Shown: in pieces, positions 1 to 7,190 of the stretch
How the letters are laid out: the number at the start of each line of letters is the position of its first letter
Position numbering within the stretch: the stretch's first letter is position 1
Assembly (NCBI GenBank): GCA_002412795.1
Contig: DHVS01000008.1
Span: 1-36,069 of the forward strand
Direction: 5' to 3'
Origin: a bacterium UBP2_UBA5202
Lineage (GTDB): Bacteria; Edwardsbacteria; AC1; EtOH8
DNA: 36,069 nucleotides
The notes under the pieces: model-generated
Told to the model about the DNA's origin: nothing
What the model saw: the letters and a program-made list of their open reading frames with translations, nothing else
Database searches by the model: none
Program-made: the position numbers and the translations under genes

Positions 1-22
1 TTACACAAATCATTTTACACCC
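1..22. mobile_element. Possible terminus of an IS256-like element
   Basis: The first bases (TTACACAAATCATTTTACAC) do not fit the integrase family that should continue here. They resemble, from memory, terminal repeats of IS256/Mutator-type elements, which often carry spaced TTACACA/TTTACAC blocks. The integrase reading frame leaves its conserved sequence just at this point. Only one end would be in the window, so the family assignment is a guess. Confidence 0.3.
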
Positions 23-960
23 TCGGTCATCTTGATATCCTTGTGTCCCAAAAGCTGCTGGACCACCTTTAAACTTGCCCCGGACATCACCAGGTGGCTG
101 GCGAAAGAATGCCTGCAGTCGTGCAGGCGGAAATCTATGATGCCGGCCCGCTTCATACCCGCATGAAAATTCTTTCTGATGTTGACCCGGCCCTCGGGAA
201 AGACCAGTTCGGATCCCGCCCTGTGTTTTTCCAGATTTTGAAGAAGCTGATAGACCTGGTCGTTCATGGGCACCACCCGCCGTTCGTTGGTCTTGGTCAG
301 TTCCACCGATATCAGCCGCTGGTCCATGTCTACGTTCTTCCATTGAAGGTCAAGGATCTCGGATTTTCGCATGCCGGTGTTAAGGGCGAACATGACCACC
401 TGCCCGGTCTCCTCCGGCAGTTCCCTTAGAAGCCTTCCGGCCTCTTCCATGGTCAAAAACCTTAGGCGCCCCGGCGGCTCCTTGAGCAGTGCCACGCCCT
501 TCATGGGGTGCTTTTCCAGGTAGCCCCACTCGATGGCCTTGAAGAACATGTTTTTCAGGCAGGCCAGGTCCCGGTTGACCGTGGCGGGTCTGATCTGTTT
601 CCCCCTGGTGAATTTTGCGAAGCGGTCGGCCTTGAAACGCTCTACATGCTGGGGCGTGATCTCGGAAAGCAGCCTGTCGTTGAAGTGCGGCCCCAGCTCC
701 CTGATGTTGCCGACATTGAGGTCGTAGGTTCTGGCCGACTTGTTGGTCTTGGCGTATTTCAGGTATTCCTCGGCAAAAACGGCGAAGGTGATCTTCTTCT
801 GGTCCTGGATGCCAAGGTTCTCCCTGCGCTCGATCTTAAGCTCGATATCCTTCAGGGTCAGTTCGGCCACCCGCTTGGAATGGCCGGCCCGTTTCCGGTA
901 CCGCCTGCCGTTGTAGACATAGTCGATGTACCAGGTATCCCCTCTTTGAAATATCCTCAT
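10..960 (-). pseudogene. Tyrosine recombinase (phage-type integrase), C-terminally truncated
   Basis: The 316-residue protein has the tyrosine-recombinase layout. An N-terminal AP2-like/SAM-like arm-binding part is followed by a core-binding domain and a catalytic domain with the first Arg in NTGMRKSEIL, a Lys in the beta-hairpin, and HDCRHSFASHL containing the H-x-x-R pair. After LLGHKDIKMTE the family normally continues with an R/M-Y-A-H block that carries the nucleophilic tyrosine. Here the frame reads GVK and stops, so the tyrosine is missing and the protein should not be able to cleave DNA. The break coincides with an IS-like end at 1-22. The small HTH gene at 1012-1227 lies just upstream on the same strand, the usual excisionase-integrase arrangement. 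The enzyme would once have integrated and excised a mobile element, probably at a tRNA gene. Confidence 0.85.
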
Positions 961-1011
961 CTCAAAAATCTCCTTAAATTATACCCGATTTGCCTTTCAA
1001 AATCAAGCAAT

Positions 1012-1227
1012 TTAAGACAGCCCCTCGGGGCCGATGTCTAAAACCCTCCTGTCCCTGGCGGTCTTCTTTTTCTTCTCCAACCACTGGTCGATCTCCCTCA
1101 CCCGGAAGCGGACCAGCTTTCCCAGTTTTACGTGGGGAATCATCCCGTCGTGGATCCAGCCGTAGATGGTCATCGGCTTGACCGAAAGGTTTTGGGACAG
1201 TTCCTTGATGTCAATGTACTTTTCCAT
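1012..1227 (-). CDS. Small HTH (MerR/excisionase-type) DNA-binding protein
   Basis: This 71-residue protein is almost entirely a helix-turn-helix domain of the HTH_17/excisionase class. It shows YIDIKELSQNLSVKPMTIYGWIH, a turn, then the wing LGKLVRFRVREIDQWLEKK (given here in pieces). Members bind DNA next to integrases and act as excision factors or as promoter regulators. It is 51 bp upstream of the truncated integrase and on the same strand, so the two were probably co-transcribed. No strong Shine-Dalgarno precedes the ATG. Instead a short GGGC/GCCC hairpin lies just upstream. Whether it still has a job after loss of the integrase tyrosine is unknown. Confidence 0.8.
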   Translation of the reverse strand: MEKYIDIKELSQNLSVKPMTIYGWIHDGMIPHVKLGKLVRFRVREIDQWLEKKKKTARDRRVLDIGPEGLS

Positions 1228-1864
1228 AGTTGCGGGCTAAAAGCCCTAGTTCTCCATTTTGTGGTTGTTTACCGGGCTCGTTAATTAAAAGGGTCTTCCA
1301 TTAGTGTTGTTCGCTCCACTAGCGTTTAGTAGGTGATAACGGCAGCATCCCGCCTTCTCCCCTTGCTGGGGTGAAAGACGGGATGGTGCGTCGTTGGGTG
1401 CTTTTCAGCTCACATCCTAGGATATCCCTGACCAGCCTGGCTGGCTATGTCCAGTCTACTTTGATGATTATAACAACTGATTTGGGTATTGTCCAATATT
1501 TAAAAATGCAGCAGATGTAACGCCATATAAGACTGGAAGTTATATTCACAAAGACAGCACACCAATACCAAACACGAATTTTCTTGACACCGAGATTTCT
1601 CTCTTGAACATATAATGGTTACTTAACTTTATGACTTGCACCATATTGTGCATTATCCATTGTGTTACAATGAGATACGGCGTGACATTAGGTTAGGCCC
1701 CCTGAGGTACCGATCTTCAAACCTTTAAGGGCTATTTTGTTGACTATTTTATACCCCGGTTTTTTTCACTATATAACGCCATTGTAACACCACTATGAAT
1801 GGACAAATTTAGTAAAAATCCAGTATTAAAATGTTCCGTTTCATAAAAAATATGTTCAAGTCAA
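1228..1864. other. 637-bp gene-free stretch
   Basis: No convincing reading frame is seen. The left half (about 1330-1460) is GC-rich and strongly structured. The right half is AT-rich and contains CATTGT-gtt-ACAATG at 1658-1672. A TTGACA at 1584 and TATAAT at 1611 are 21 bp apart, too far for a normal sigma-70 promoter. The stretch separates the integrase pair from the methyltransferase-like gene. Confidence 0.6.
1338..1395. repeat. Long imperfect inverted repeat / possible structured RNA
   Basis: The arms are AACG-GCA-g-CATCCCG (1338-1352) and CGGGATG-g-TGC-gt-CGTT (1379-1395), giving about 14 pairs with one mismatch and a small bulge. An inner CCCC (1359-1362)/GGGG (1368-1371) hairpin caps it. 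A second palindromic pair, CCAGCC-t-GGCTGG, lies about 40 bp to the right. This could be a folded RNA, a mobile-element end or a protein site. I do not recognise a named family. Confidence 0.5.
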
Positions 1865-2623
1865 TCAACAATATCGGCTCGGCAGTGCTGATATGCCCTG
1901 GCTTTTATCGACTTTCCATATCATCGTTGGGCCGTATCTATATCCGGCGAAGCCAACACAGGTGAATTTGCGCCCTTTATCGTCCGTGAACGGTTTATAT
2001 GATCTAATCAATTCCCCAATATCCCCAGGCAAGTCTTTTTCCTCCTTGAACCAATTCTTGTTCAGTTCGCAATAGGCTACATTATCCCTCCATGGGCCGC
2101 CTTCCCAGGATCCGTCCGTGACTATCAGTCCGCCGGGAACCAATTTGCCGCATATCTTATCCCACATTTCCGCGTTCAGCCAAACGTCACCGCTTCCACC
2201 CTCGCCCTGGCTGTCGCCCCTGTAATAAAATACACCCAGGGATGTTATTTCCCTCTCAAATGCCGTAAAGCCGTAATCCTTGCATCGGTGTATTTTAACG
2301 GTCCTGCCGTCCGGTTCATGGGTGTAAGTGTCCGTAATGACAAACGGCCTTAAGCGATCGTATGATTTTCCGTTTTCCCTGTCTTTTTGGGAAATGAAGG
2401 CTGTATCGGGACGCACCCTGGCCTCCTGTTTAAAGATATAACCGCTGTTGGCGGGAATCCTGAAATTTGGCATAAAGCCCAGATCGACAAGCCAGTATTC
2501 CGACATATACGGGGAAAACAATTCTATTGCGTTTGCGCAATCGTTGCCGCAGCAGGGGTAAAACAATGTCATACCCTTTACGGTTTCCAAATATTTCTTA
2601 TCCAGAACAAAATCATTAAACAT
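1865..2623 (-). CDS. Unrecognised protein, possibly methyltransferase-like fold
   Basis: I chose the ATG at 2623 because AAAGGATTATATC precedes it with good Shine-Dalgarno spacing. The frame stays open to another ATG at 2698 with a weaker ribosome site. The 252-residue product is soluble, without a signal peptide. GMTLFYPCCGNDCANAI followed by a strand ending in D (LVDLGF) recalls motif I and the acidic end of strand 2 of class I SAM methyltransferases. KLVPGGLIVTDGS recalls their post-motif III turn. The glycine pattern is not canonical, so this is only a fold guess. It lies downstream of the PadR gene on the same strand and may be controlled by it. Confidence 0.55.
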   Translation of the reverse strand: MFNDFVLDKKYLETVKGMTLFYPCCGNDCANAIELFSPYMSEYWLVDLGFMPNFRIPANSGYIFKQEARVRPDTAFISQKDRENGKSYDRLRPFVITDTYTHEPDGRTVKIHRCKDYGFTAFEREITSLGVFYYRGDSQGEGGSGDVWLNAEMWDKICGKLVPGGLIVTDGSWEGGPWRDNVAYCELNKNWFKEEKDLPGDIGELIRSYKPFTDDKGRKFTCVGFAGYRYGPTMIWKVDKSQGISALPSRYC

Positions 2624-2736
2624 GATATAATCCTTTCCATGTTCGCTTATTATTGCTGCGTTTGCGCTTTTCGATTTCCTTTGTTTGATCAAGAACATCT
2701 TCTGTAAATACTCCGCATCCCATTCAACGCAGCATT

Positions 2737-3093
2737 TTATTTATCGGGGCTTTCACATGACCCCGTATTTATTGCCGGTAATCGTTTCTTTATCTCTTCA
2801 TGCTTCGCCAGCATATTGTCCAGGCATTTTCGCTGGTCGGCAATATGCTCCATCACCTTTTCAAGATATTTTTCCCCTTCCGGAGTCAATTTGTAATATT
2901 TCGCAGACTTGTCATCTGGAGCAATACACTCTATCCACCCATTGTCGGTGTACTTCTTTATTTGGCGGTAGACCCTGGCCAATTCCGGCGTCTCTTTTAG
3001 GTAACCCTTGGTCGTGGCTTTGTCCGTCAACTGGAAGCCGTGTATTCTTTTGTCGGCTATCAATAAAAGAATGGTTGGGCGAAGGTTTGACAT
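2737..3093 (-). CDS. PadR-family transcriptional regulator; start codon supplied by an IS end
   Basis: The 118-residue protein matches the PadR winged-helix pattern: TILLLIADKRIHGFQL in the first helices, then ELARVYRQIKKYTDNGWIE (recognition helix region), the wing YYKLTPEGEKYL and a C-terminal coiled helix for dimerisation. PadR proteins usually repress efflux or stress genes. The ATG used (3091-3093) lies inside the 12-bp terminal repeat of an IS3-type element whose last base is 3088. The native 5' end has therefore been replaced or shortened by the insertion. The open frame continues upstream into the IS, but those codons are antisense to transposase sequence and not PadR. Expression now depends on IS sequence. 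Confidence 0.75.
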   Translation of the reverse strand: MSNLRPTILLLIADKRIHGFQLTDKATTKGYLKETPELARVYRQIKKYTDNGWIECIAPDDKSAKYYKLTPEGEKYLEKVMEHIADQRKCLDNMLAKHEEIKKRLPAINTGSCESPDK

Positions 3094-3320
3094 GCCCCCA
3101 TTAATTGTACCAGTATAAATGTTACTCTTAGGCCGCTGAACAGATGGGCAGCGGTTGTTTTGTTTCTGGGGCCGGAGGCCGGTAGCCAAGAGAACTGTGG
3201 GGCCTAAATGTATTATACTCATGCTGCCATCGGGCGGTCATGACTGACCTGACCCCCTACAACCGGTCCAGCCTTTATGATACAATAGCGGCTGGATGAA
3301 CAATAAGAAAAGGGGGTAAA

Positions 3321-3599
3321 ATGCCACAGAAACAGAACAAACCGGAAGAGATCATCGGGAAACTGCGGGAAGCGGAGCTGATGATCAACCAAGGAGCCAC
3401 AGTAGCGGATGCCTGCCGGAAAATAGAGGTCAGCAAATTGACCTACTATCGGTGGCGGAAAGAATACGGTGGCTTACGGGTGGACCAGGCCCAGCGGATG
3501 AAACAGCTGGAGAAAGAGAACGGACGGCTTAAGAAATTAGTTGCCGACCTGTCGCTGGATAATCAGATACTGAAGGAAGCGGCCTCGGGAAACTTCTAA
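3321..3599 (+). CDS. IS3-family transposase OrfA (copy A)
   Basis: This 92-residue protein is a typical OrfA. It has an HTH (residues about 8-45: EEIIGKLREAELMINQG, then ADACRKIEVSKLTYYRWRKEYGG in pieces) and a leucine-zipper-like helix at 55-85 (MKQLEKENGRLKKLVADLSL). It binds the element's ends and dimerises. The AAGGGGGTAAA before the ATG is a ribosome site. It is nearly identical to the copy B protein at 5095-5373, with a few substitutions (AELM/AEIM, VADA/VEEA). Confidence 0.92.
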   Translation: MPQKQNKPEEIIGKLREAELMINQGATVADACRKIEVSKLTYYRWRKEYGGLRVDQAQRMKQLEKENGRLKKLVADLSLDNQILKEAASGNF

Positions 3600-3622
3600 G
3601 CCCGGTCAAACGGCGCCGGGCG

Positions 3623-4444
3623 GTGAATAGGATATGTGAAGAATTGGCCGTTTCCCAGCGCCGGGCCTGTGTAGTGCTGGGGCAGACCAGGAGCACCCAA
3701 AGGTATACGGCTTATGTGCCTGATGATGAACCGCGGCTGGTGCAGGCCATAGTCAAATACGCCACAGATTACGGAAGATACGGCTACCGACGGATAACGG
3801 GACTGCTGCGGAATGACGGCTGGAAGGTGAATCATAAACGGGTGGAGCGGATCTGGCGGCAGGAAGGCTTGAAAGTACCCAAGAAACAGCCGGCCAAAAG
3901 AAGGCTGTGGCTTAATGACGGGTCGTGCATTAGACTCCGGGCAGAGCACAAGGACCATGTTTGGTCTTATGATTTTGTGGCCGGAAGAACCAGCGACGGC
4001 CGGCCCTTGAGATACCTGACCATGGTGGATGAATACACCCGGGAATGTTTGGCCGTGGATGTTGACAGAAGCTTAAAGTCCCAAAATGTGCTGGACAAAC
4101 TGAATGACCTGTTTTTAAGCCGGAGAATCCCTGAATATATAAGATCGGACAATGGGTCCGAGTTTGCGGCAAAAGCGGTAAGACATTGGCTTGAAAGAGT
4201 CGGGGTAAGGACTTTGTTCATCGAGCCTGGCAGCCCTTGGGAAAACGGATATATCGAGTCTTTTAACGGCAAGCTTAGGGATGAGCTTTTAAATCTGGAG
4301 ATATTTGACACCCTTTTGGAGGCAAAAGTCTTGACCGCCCGATGGCAGCATGAGTATAATACATTTAGGCCCCACAGTTCTCTTGGCTACCGGCCTCCGG
4401 CCCCGGAAACAAAACAACCGCTGCCCATTTGTTCAGCGGCCTAA
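3623..4444 (+). CDS. IS3-family transposase OrfB, DDE integrase (copy A)
   Basis: The 273-residue catalytic protein has an HTH_21-type N-terminus (DYGRYGYRRITGLLRNDGWKV, shown in pieces) and an rve integrase core. The DDE residues are visible: D in VWSYDFVAG, D in IRSDNGSEF, and E in GYIESFNGKLRDEL. It ends with the usual RPHSSLGYRPPAPE tail. The annotated start is GTG at 3623, but the frame is open back to the end of orfA and is offset by -1. A fused OrfAB by ribosomal frameshift near 3595 is likely, as in other IS3 members, although no obvious A6G slippery run is seen. The protein appears intact, so copy A may still be mobile. Confidence 0.9.
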   Translation: MNRICEELAVSQRRACVVLGQTRSTQRYTAYVPDDEPRLVQAIVKYATDYGRYGYRRITGLLRNDGWKVNHKRVERIWRQEGLKVPKKQPAKRRLWLNDGSCIRLRAEHKDHVWSYDFVAGRTSDGRPLRYLTMVDEYTRECLAVDVDRSLKSQNVLDKLNDLFLSRRIPEYIRSDNGSEFAAKAVRHWLERVGVRTLFIEPGSPWENGYIESFNGKLRDELLNLEIFDTLLEAKVLTARWQHEYNTFRPHSSLGYRPPAPETKQPLPICSAA

Positions 4445-4484
4445 GAGTAACATTTACACTGGTATAATTAACGGGGGCATGTCA

Positions 4485-5072
4485 CTTACCCCGACTCTTT
4501 CAAGCCAATGTCTTACCGCTTTTGCCGCAAACTCGGACCCATTGTCCGATCTTATATATTCAGGGGTTCCCCGGCTTAAAAACAGGTCATTCAATTTATC
4601 CAGCACATCCTGGGACTTTAGGCTCCTGCCAACATCCACGGCCAAACATTCCCGGGTGTATTCATCCACCATGGTCAGGTATCTCAAGGGCCGGCCGTCG
4701 CTGGTTCTTCCGGCAACAAAATCATAAGTCCAAACATGGTCCCTGTGCTCTGCCCGGAGTCTAATGCACGATCCGTCATTAAGCCACAGTCTTCTTTTGG
4801 CAGGCTGTTTCTTGGGCACCTTTAAACCTTCCTGCCGCCAGATCCGTTCCACCCGCTTATGATTGACCTTCCATCCGTCGTTCCTCAGCAGTCCGGTTAT
4901 CCTTCTATAGCCATATCTGCCGTAGTCTTTTACCAGCCTGATTATCTCCTGCACAAGCCGCGGTTCGTCATCGGGCACGATATATAGATATCTTTGGGCG
5001 CTCCTGGTCTGACCCAGTGTCCGGCAGGCCCGGCGCTGGGAAACGGCTAATTCTTCACATACCCTATCTACC
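4485..5072 (-). pseudogene. IS3-family OrfB (copy B), 3' end cut off
   Basis: This frame matches copy A OrfB from its N-terminus through HWLERVGV, including the first two catalytic Asp. It then runs into the terminal repeat of copy A (SDMPPLIIPV and stop). The third acidic residue (E of GYIES) and the C-terminal part are lost. The very end of the gene survives as a detached piece at 3088-3240. The product cannot be a working transposase on its own. Confidence 0.85.
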
Positions 5073-5094
5073 GCCCGGCGCCGTTTGACCGGGC

Positions 5095-5373
5095 TTAGAA
5101 GTTTCCCGAGGCTGCTTCCTTCAGTATCTGGTTGTCCAGCGACAGGTCGGCTACCAGTTTCTTCAGCCGTCCGTTCTCCTTTTCCAGCTGTTTCATCCGC
5201 TGGGCCTGGTCAACCCTTAATCCGCCGTATTCCTTCCGCCATCGGTAGTAAGTCAATTTGCTGACCTCTATCTTCCGGCAGGCTTCTTCCACCGTGGCCC
5301 CTTGGTTGATCATTATTTCCGCTTCCCGCAGTTTTCCGATGATCTCTTCCGGTTTGTTCTGTTTCTGTGGCAT
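5095..5373 (-). CDS. IS3-family transposase OrfA (copy B)
   Basis: An intact 92-residue OrfA with the HTH and the leucine-rich coiled region, differing from the copy A protein at only a few positions. Its partner orfB is truncated, so any protein made could bind the ends of both copies but would lack its own catalytic partner. It could act with copy A OrfB or inhibit it. Confidence 0.88.
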   Translation of the reverse strand: MPQKQNKPEEIIGKLREAEIMINQGATVEEACRKIEVSKLTYYRWRKEYGGLRVDQAQRMKQLEKENGRLKKLVADLSLDNQILKEAASGNF

Positions 5374-5441
5374 TTTACCCCCTTTTCTTATTGTTCATCC
5401 AGCCGCTATTGTATCATAAAGGCTGGACCGGTTGTAGGGGG

Positions 5442-5591
5442 TCAGGTCATGTCCCCGGCGGCTGTATCGCCAAACTCCTCAAAATAAATGGCCCGGGCGG
5501 TGCTGTCGGCCTGATAACCCGGAATGACAGCCCACACAAAGGATGAGCTTAGCAAAACAATTGCTGAAAGGCATTTAATCAGAATGGGCAT
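5442..5591 (-). pseudogene. Secreted-protein gene cut off after 46 codons by IS copy B
   Basis: This frame is too short to stand out but has a good start. AAAAAGGACCAAAAAT precedes the ATG at 5591, almost the same leader as that of the protease at 30642. The N-terminus MPILIKCLSAIVLLSSSFVWA is a clear signal peptide, followed by VIPGYQADSTARAIYFEEF. At GD the frame enters the IS left end (5449) and stops three codons later at TGA (5442). The remainder of the gene is not on the other side of the IS nest (PadR is there), so it was lost in an IS-linked deletion. The original protein cannot be identified from this stub. Confidence 0.7.
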
Positions 5592-5670
5592 ATTTTTGGT
5601 CCTTTTTGAACTATATTCTCCGAGCCTGCCGGGGTAAATGCGTTAAAGCAGTCTGTCAGTAAATGCAACC

Positions 5671-6450
5671 TTACCGGCCTTCCTTACGGACAAGAAATAT
5701 CATTGTTTTGTCTTCAATCAGCTTCGCTTCATCGTTTTTCCCCAACTTTCTGTACACAAAAGCTAAATCGTTCAATAGCGCTTGATATTGTATTTCATCA
5801 TCTGGATTATTTGATTTACGATTATTTTCATATATGGGTAAAAGCCATAATAACATTACTTCAGACAATGGGTATTTTCCCAACACCCGGTAAACAGCGC
5901 CCAGATAGGAAACAGATTGTATTACTGCGGGGTGGTCTTTACCAAAGGTATTAATATTTATCGCTAATGCTCTCTCAAAAAGAGGTTCGGCCATATCAAG
6001 TCTCCTCTGGCCATAATAAAGCGCTGCCAGAAAAAGCAAGGAAGTAGCCAGACCCGGATGCTCCGGACCGAGTGTTTTTTCTTTTATAGTAATTGCTCTT
6101 TGAAATGAAGACTCGGCCAAAGCATATTTGCCCTGTGATTGATACGCTGCCGCCAGGTTATTCAAAGTTAAAGCCACTTCGGGGTGTTCCGGACCAAAGG
6201 CCTTTTCGTTTATTGCCAATGCCTTCTTGAAAAGATCGGCCGCTTTTGTATGGTTCTCTTGGAACCCGTATATTATTGCAATATTATTTATAGACTGAGC
6301 AGTGTTTGGATGCCCGGCGCCAAAAGCTTTCTTGGCTGTTTTTAATGCTGCTTCAGCCGCGTCAAGAGCTTTTTCATATTGTCCGCGCTCGCACGATTTG
6401 TTAACGACACTCATCTGCAAATTCCACAATGCTGTATCCGATAAAACCAT
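5671..6450 (-). CDS. Tetratricopeptide-repeat protein (kinesin-light-chain type repeats)
   Basis: The 259-residue protein is a chain of about five TPR units of the long 42-residue kind. Each has A-x-x-Y-x-x-Q/L-G-K/R-Y-x-x-A followed by a tail such as FGPEHPEVA, LGPEHPGLA or FGKDHPAVI. There is no signal peptide, membrane segment or attached enzymatic domain, so it is probably a cytoplasmic protein-protein scaffold. AAAGGAAAAAGAA gives a good ribosome site. It starts 79 bp upstream of the truncated secreted gene on the same strand. The many unattached signalling proteins nearby are possible partners, but nothing in the sequence shows this. Confidence 0.85.
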   Translation of the reverse strand: MVLSDTALWNLQMSVVNKSCERGQYEKALDAAEAALKTAKKAFGAGHPNTAQSINNIAIIYGFQENHTKAADLFKKALAINEKAFGPEHPEVALTLNNLAAAYQSQGKYALAESSFQRAITIKEKTLGPEHPGLATSLLFLAALYYGQRRLDMAEPLFERALAININTFGKDHPAVIQSVSYLGAVYRVLGKYPLSEVMLLWLLPIYENNRKSNNPDDEIQYQALLNDLAFVYRKLGKNDEAKLIEDKTMIFLVRKEGR

Positions 6451-6582
6451 TTCTTTTTCCTTTTATTACTGATACAATTTAAAGCCTCAACCACATGCAA
6501 CTCATGCCCCCCCAGGTCGTGTATGCCCCCGGCATATTTGGTTTAAGTCGGCTGCCCAATAGGGGGCAGGGATCTGTTTCTT

Positions 6583-6630
6583 AACCTATAAGTAACATAT
6601 AAACCGGCACAATTAATCAGGGGCATCACA
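6583..6630 (+). repeat. Relic right end of an IS3-type element related to copies A and B
   Basis: CCTATAAGTAACATATAAAC followed by CGGCACAATTAATCAGGGGC and ATCACA aligns with the right ends of copies A and B (CCTAAGAGTAACATTTACAC and so on, ending GGGGGCATGTCA) with roughly one difference in five. The stretch just before it (CGGCTGCCCA) also matches. No transposase remains, so this is a solo degenerate end. Confidence 0.6.
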
Positions 6631-6752
6631 TAAATTATGTAATATTTACTTGTCTTATGTAATGATTTAAAAGCTGTTTTAAAGGATCAAACCAAAACCG
6701 CAAATCGTCTTATTATATTGGCTTGCAATGCGTTACCTCCTACATTCACACC

Positions 6753-6770
6753 TTGGCATTGTACTTGCTT
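6753..6770 (+). promoter_or_regulatory. Sigma-54 promoter of the small repeat protein
   Basis: TTGGCATTGTACTTGCTT has GG at 6755-6756 and GC at 6767-6768, the 12-bp register needed by sigma-54. The predicted transcript start is near 6780, giving a leader of about 45 nt with AAAGGAG before the ATG at 6825. The match to TTGGCAC-N5-TTGCT is close except for T in place of C. Confidence 0.75.
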
Positions 6771-6824
6771 ATTTATATGAGTGGAACGCAAAACAAATAA
6801 ACCAATATAATAAAGGAGACCCCG

Positions 6825-7139
6825 ATGAAAAACCTAACCCTGCTCCTGATCGCCTGCGGATTGATCTTCGCGGCCAGCCCGATTGCCTTGAATCTGGAAA
6901 ACAATAATGCATACGCCGCCACCGACGGAAGCCGCTTCCTGCCTAGGCCCATCGTCATCCCGGTGGACGAAGGCCTTAAATCAGAGATTCAGGTTGCCTG
7001 CCCCGACTGGAAACGGTATCTGCCCAGGCCCATCGTCATCCCGGCGGAAGAAGGCCTTAAATCAGAGATTCAGGTTGCCTGCCCCGGCCAGCGTTGGTAT
7101 CCGCCCCAACCCATTATCATACCAATTGGCCAGGCATAA
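6825..7139 (+). CDS. Small secreted protein with 27-residue tandem repeats
   Basis: The 104-residue product begins with a signal peptide (MKNLTLLLIACGLIFAASPI, cleavage probably in the AYAA region near residue 32). The mature part is almost nothing but repeats: residues 37-63, 64-90 and a partial third at 91-104. Each starts R/W-[FY]-L/P-P-R/Q-P-I-V/I-I-P and, in full copies, continues EGLKSEIQVACP. Each full repeat has one cysteine, so a disulfide or surface cross-link is possible. At DNA level the repeat is 81 bp and nearly identical, pointing to recent duplication. AAAGGAGACCCCG precedes the ATG, a sigma-54 promoter is upstream and a strong terminator follows. I do not recognise the family. 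An exported structural, adhesive or signal peptide-like role is possible. Confidence 0.8.
   Translation: MKNLTLLLIACGLIFAASPIALNLENNNAYAATDGSRFLPRPIVIPVDEGLKSEIQVACPDWKRYLPRPIVIPAEEGLKSEIQVACPGQRWYPPQPIIIPIGQA
6933..7094 (+). repeat. 81-bp tandem repeat inside the small secreted gene
   Basis: Two in-frame copies (6933-7013 and 7014-7094) are nearly identical, sharing long blocks such as AGGCCCATCGTCATCCCGG and GAAGGCCTTAAATCAGAGAT. A shortened, more diverged third copy follows. Such an array can expand or contract by slippage. Confidence 0.85.
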
Positions 7140-7153
7140 AAATTTATACCCGG

Positions 7154-7190
7154 AAAAAAGGGGCAGCTTTTATAAGCTGCCCCTTTTTTA
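7154..7190. terminator. Bidirectional rho-independent terminator
   Basis: GGGGCAGCTT (7160-7169), loop TTAT, AAGCTGCCCC (7174-7183), with an A-run to the left and TTTTTT to the right. The perfect 10-bp stem serves both the plus-strand small secreted gene and the minus-strand receiver gene, whose stop overlaps the T-run. Confidence 0.92.

Larger units (their letters stand above)
3245..4484 (+). mobile_element. IS3-family insertion sequence, copy A (apparently complete, 1240 bp)
   Basis: The left end TGACCTGACCCCC at 3245 and the right end GGGGGCATGTCA at 4473-4484 form the same imperfect terminal inverted repeats as copy B. It encodes orfA (3321-3599) and orfB (3623-4444) in the normal order. 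No matching direct repeat flanks it (tgac on the left, ctta on the right). It lies inside copy B in inverted orientation, so the two copies form a large potential stem. Confidence 0.85.
3088..5449 (-). mobile_element. IS3-family element, copy B (outer, interrupted by copy A)
   Basis: Copy B runs right to left. Its left end starts at 5449 (TGACCTGACCCCC read on the minus strand) and its right end finishes at 3088 (TGACATGCCCCC on the plus strand). The ends are imperfect inverted repeats. It carries an intact orfA (5095-5373), a truncated orfB (4485 to about 5072), and a detached 3' piece at 3088-3240. Copy A (3245-4484) sits between the two pieces. Compared with copy A, about 122 bp of orfB are missing at the junction, so this is insertion plus deletion and not a clean insertion. 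No target duplication is seen at 3088/5449. Confidence 0.8.
6451..6824. other. Intergenic region between TPR gene and small secreted gene
   Basis: 374 bp between divergent genes. The left part contains a relic IS end (6583-6630). The right part is AT-rich and holds a TTGCAATGCGTTA motif at 6723-6735 and a sigma-54 promoter at 6753-6770 for the gene at 6825. Confidence 0.7.

Noticed and set aside
1338..1399. Possible integron attC site (GTTGGGT at 1393 resembles a GTTRRRY core site next to a long stem)
   Set aside because: The matching RYYYAAC core on the left is missing (TGATAAC) and there is no integron integrase or cassette array.
1584..1616. Sigma-70 promoter TTGACA...TATAAT
   Set aside because: The spacer is 21 bp, too long, and no plus-strand gene follows.
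6490..6510. Minus-strand GGGGCATGAGTTGCAT as a sigma-54 promoter for the TPR gene
   Set aside because: GG and GC are only 10 bp apart, out of register for sigma-54.
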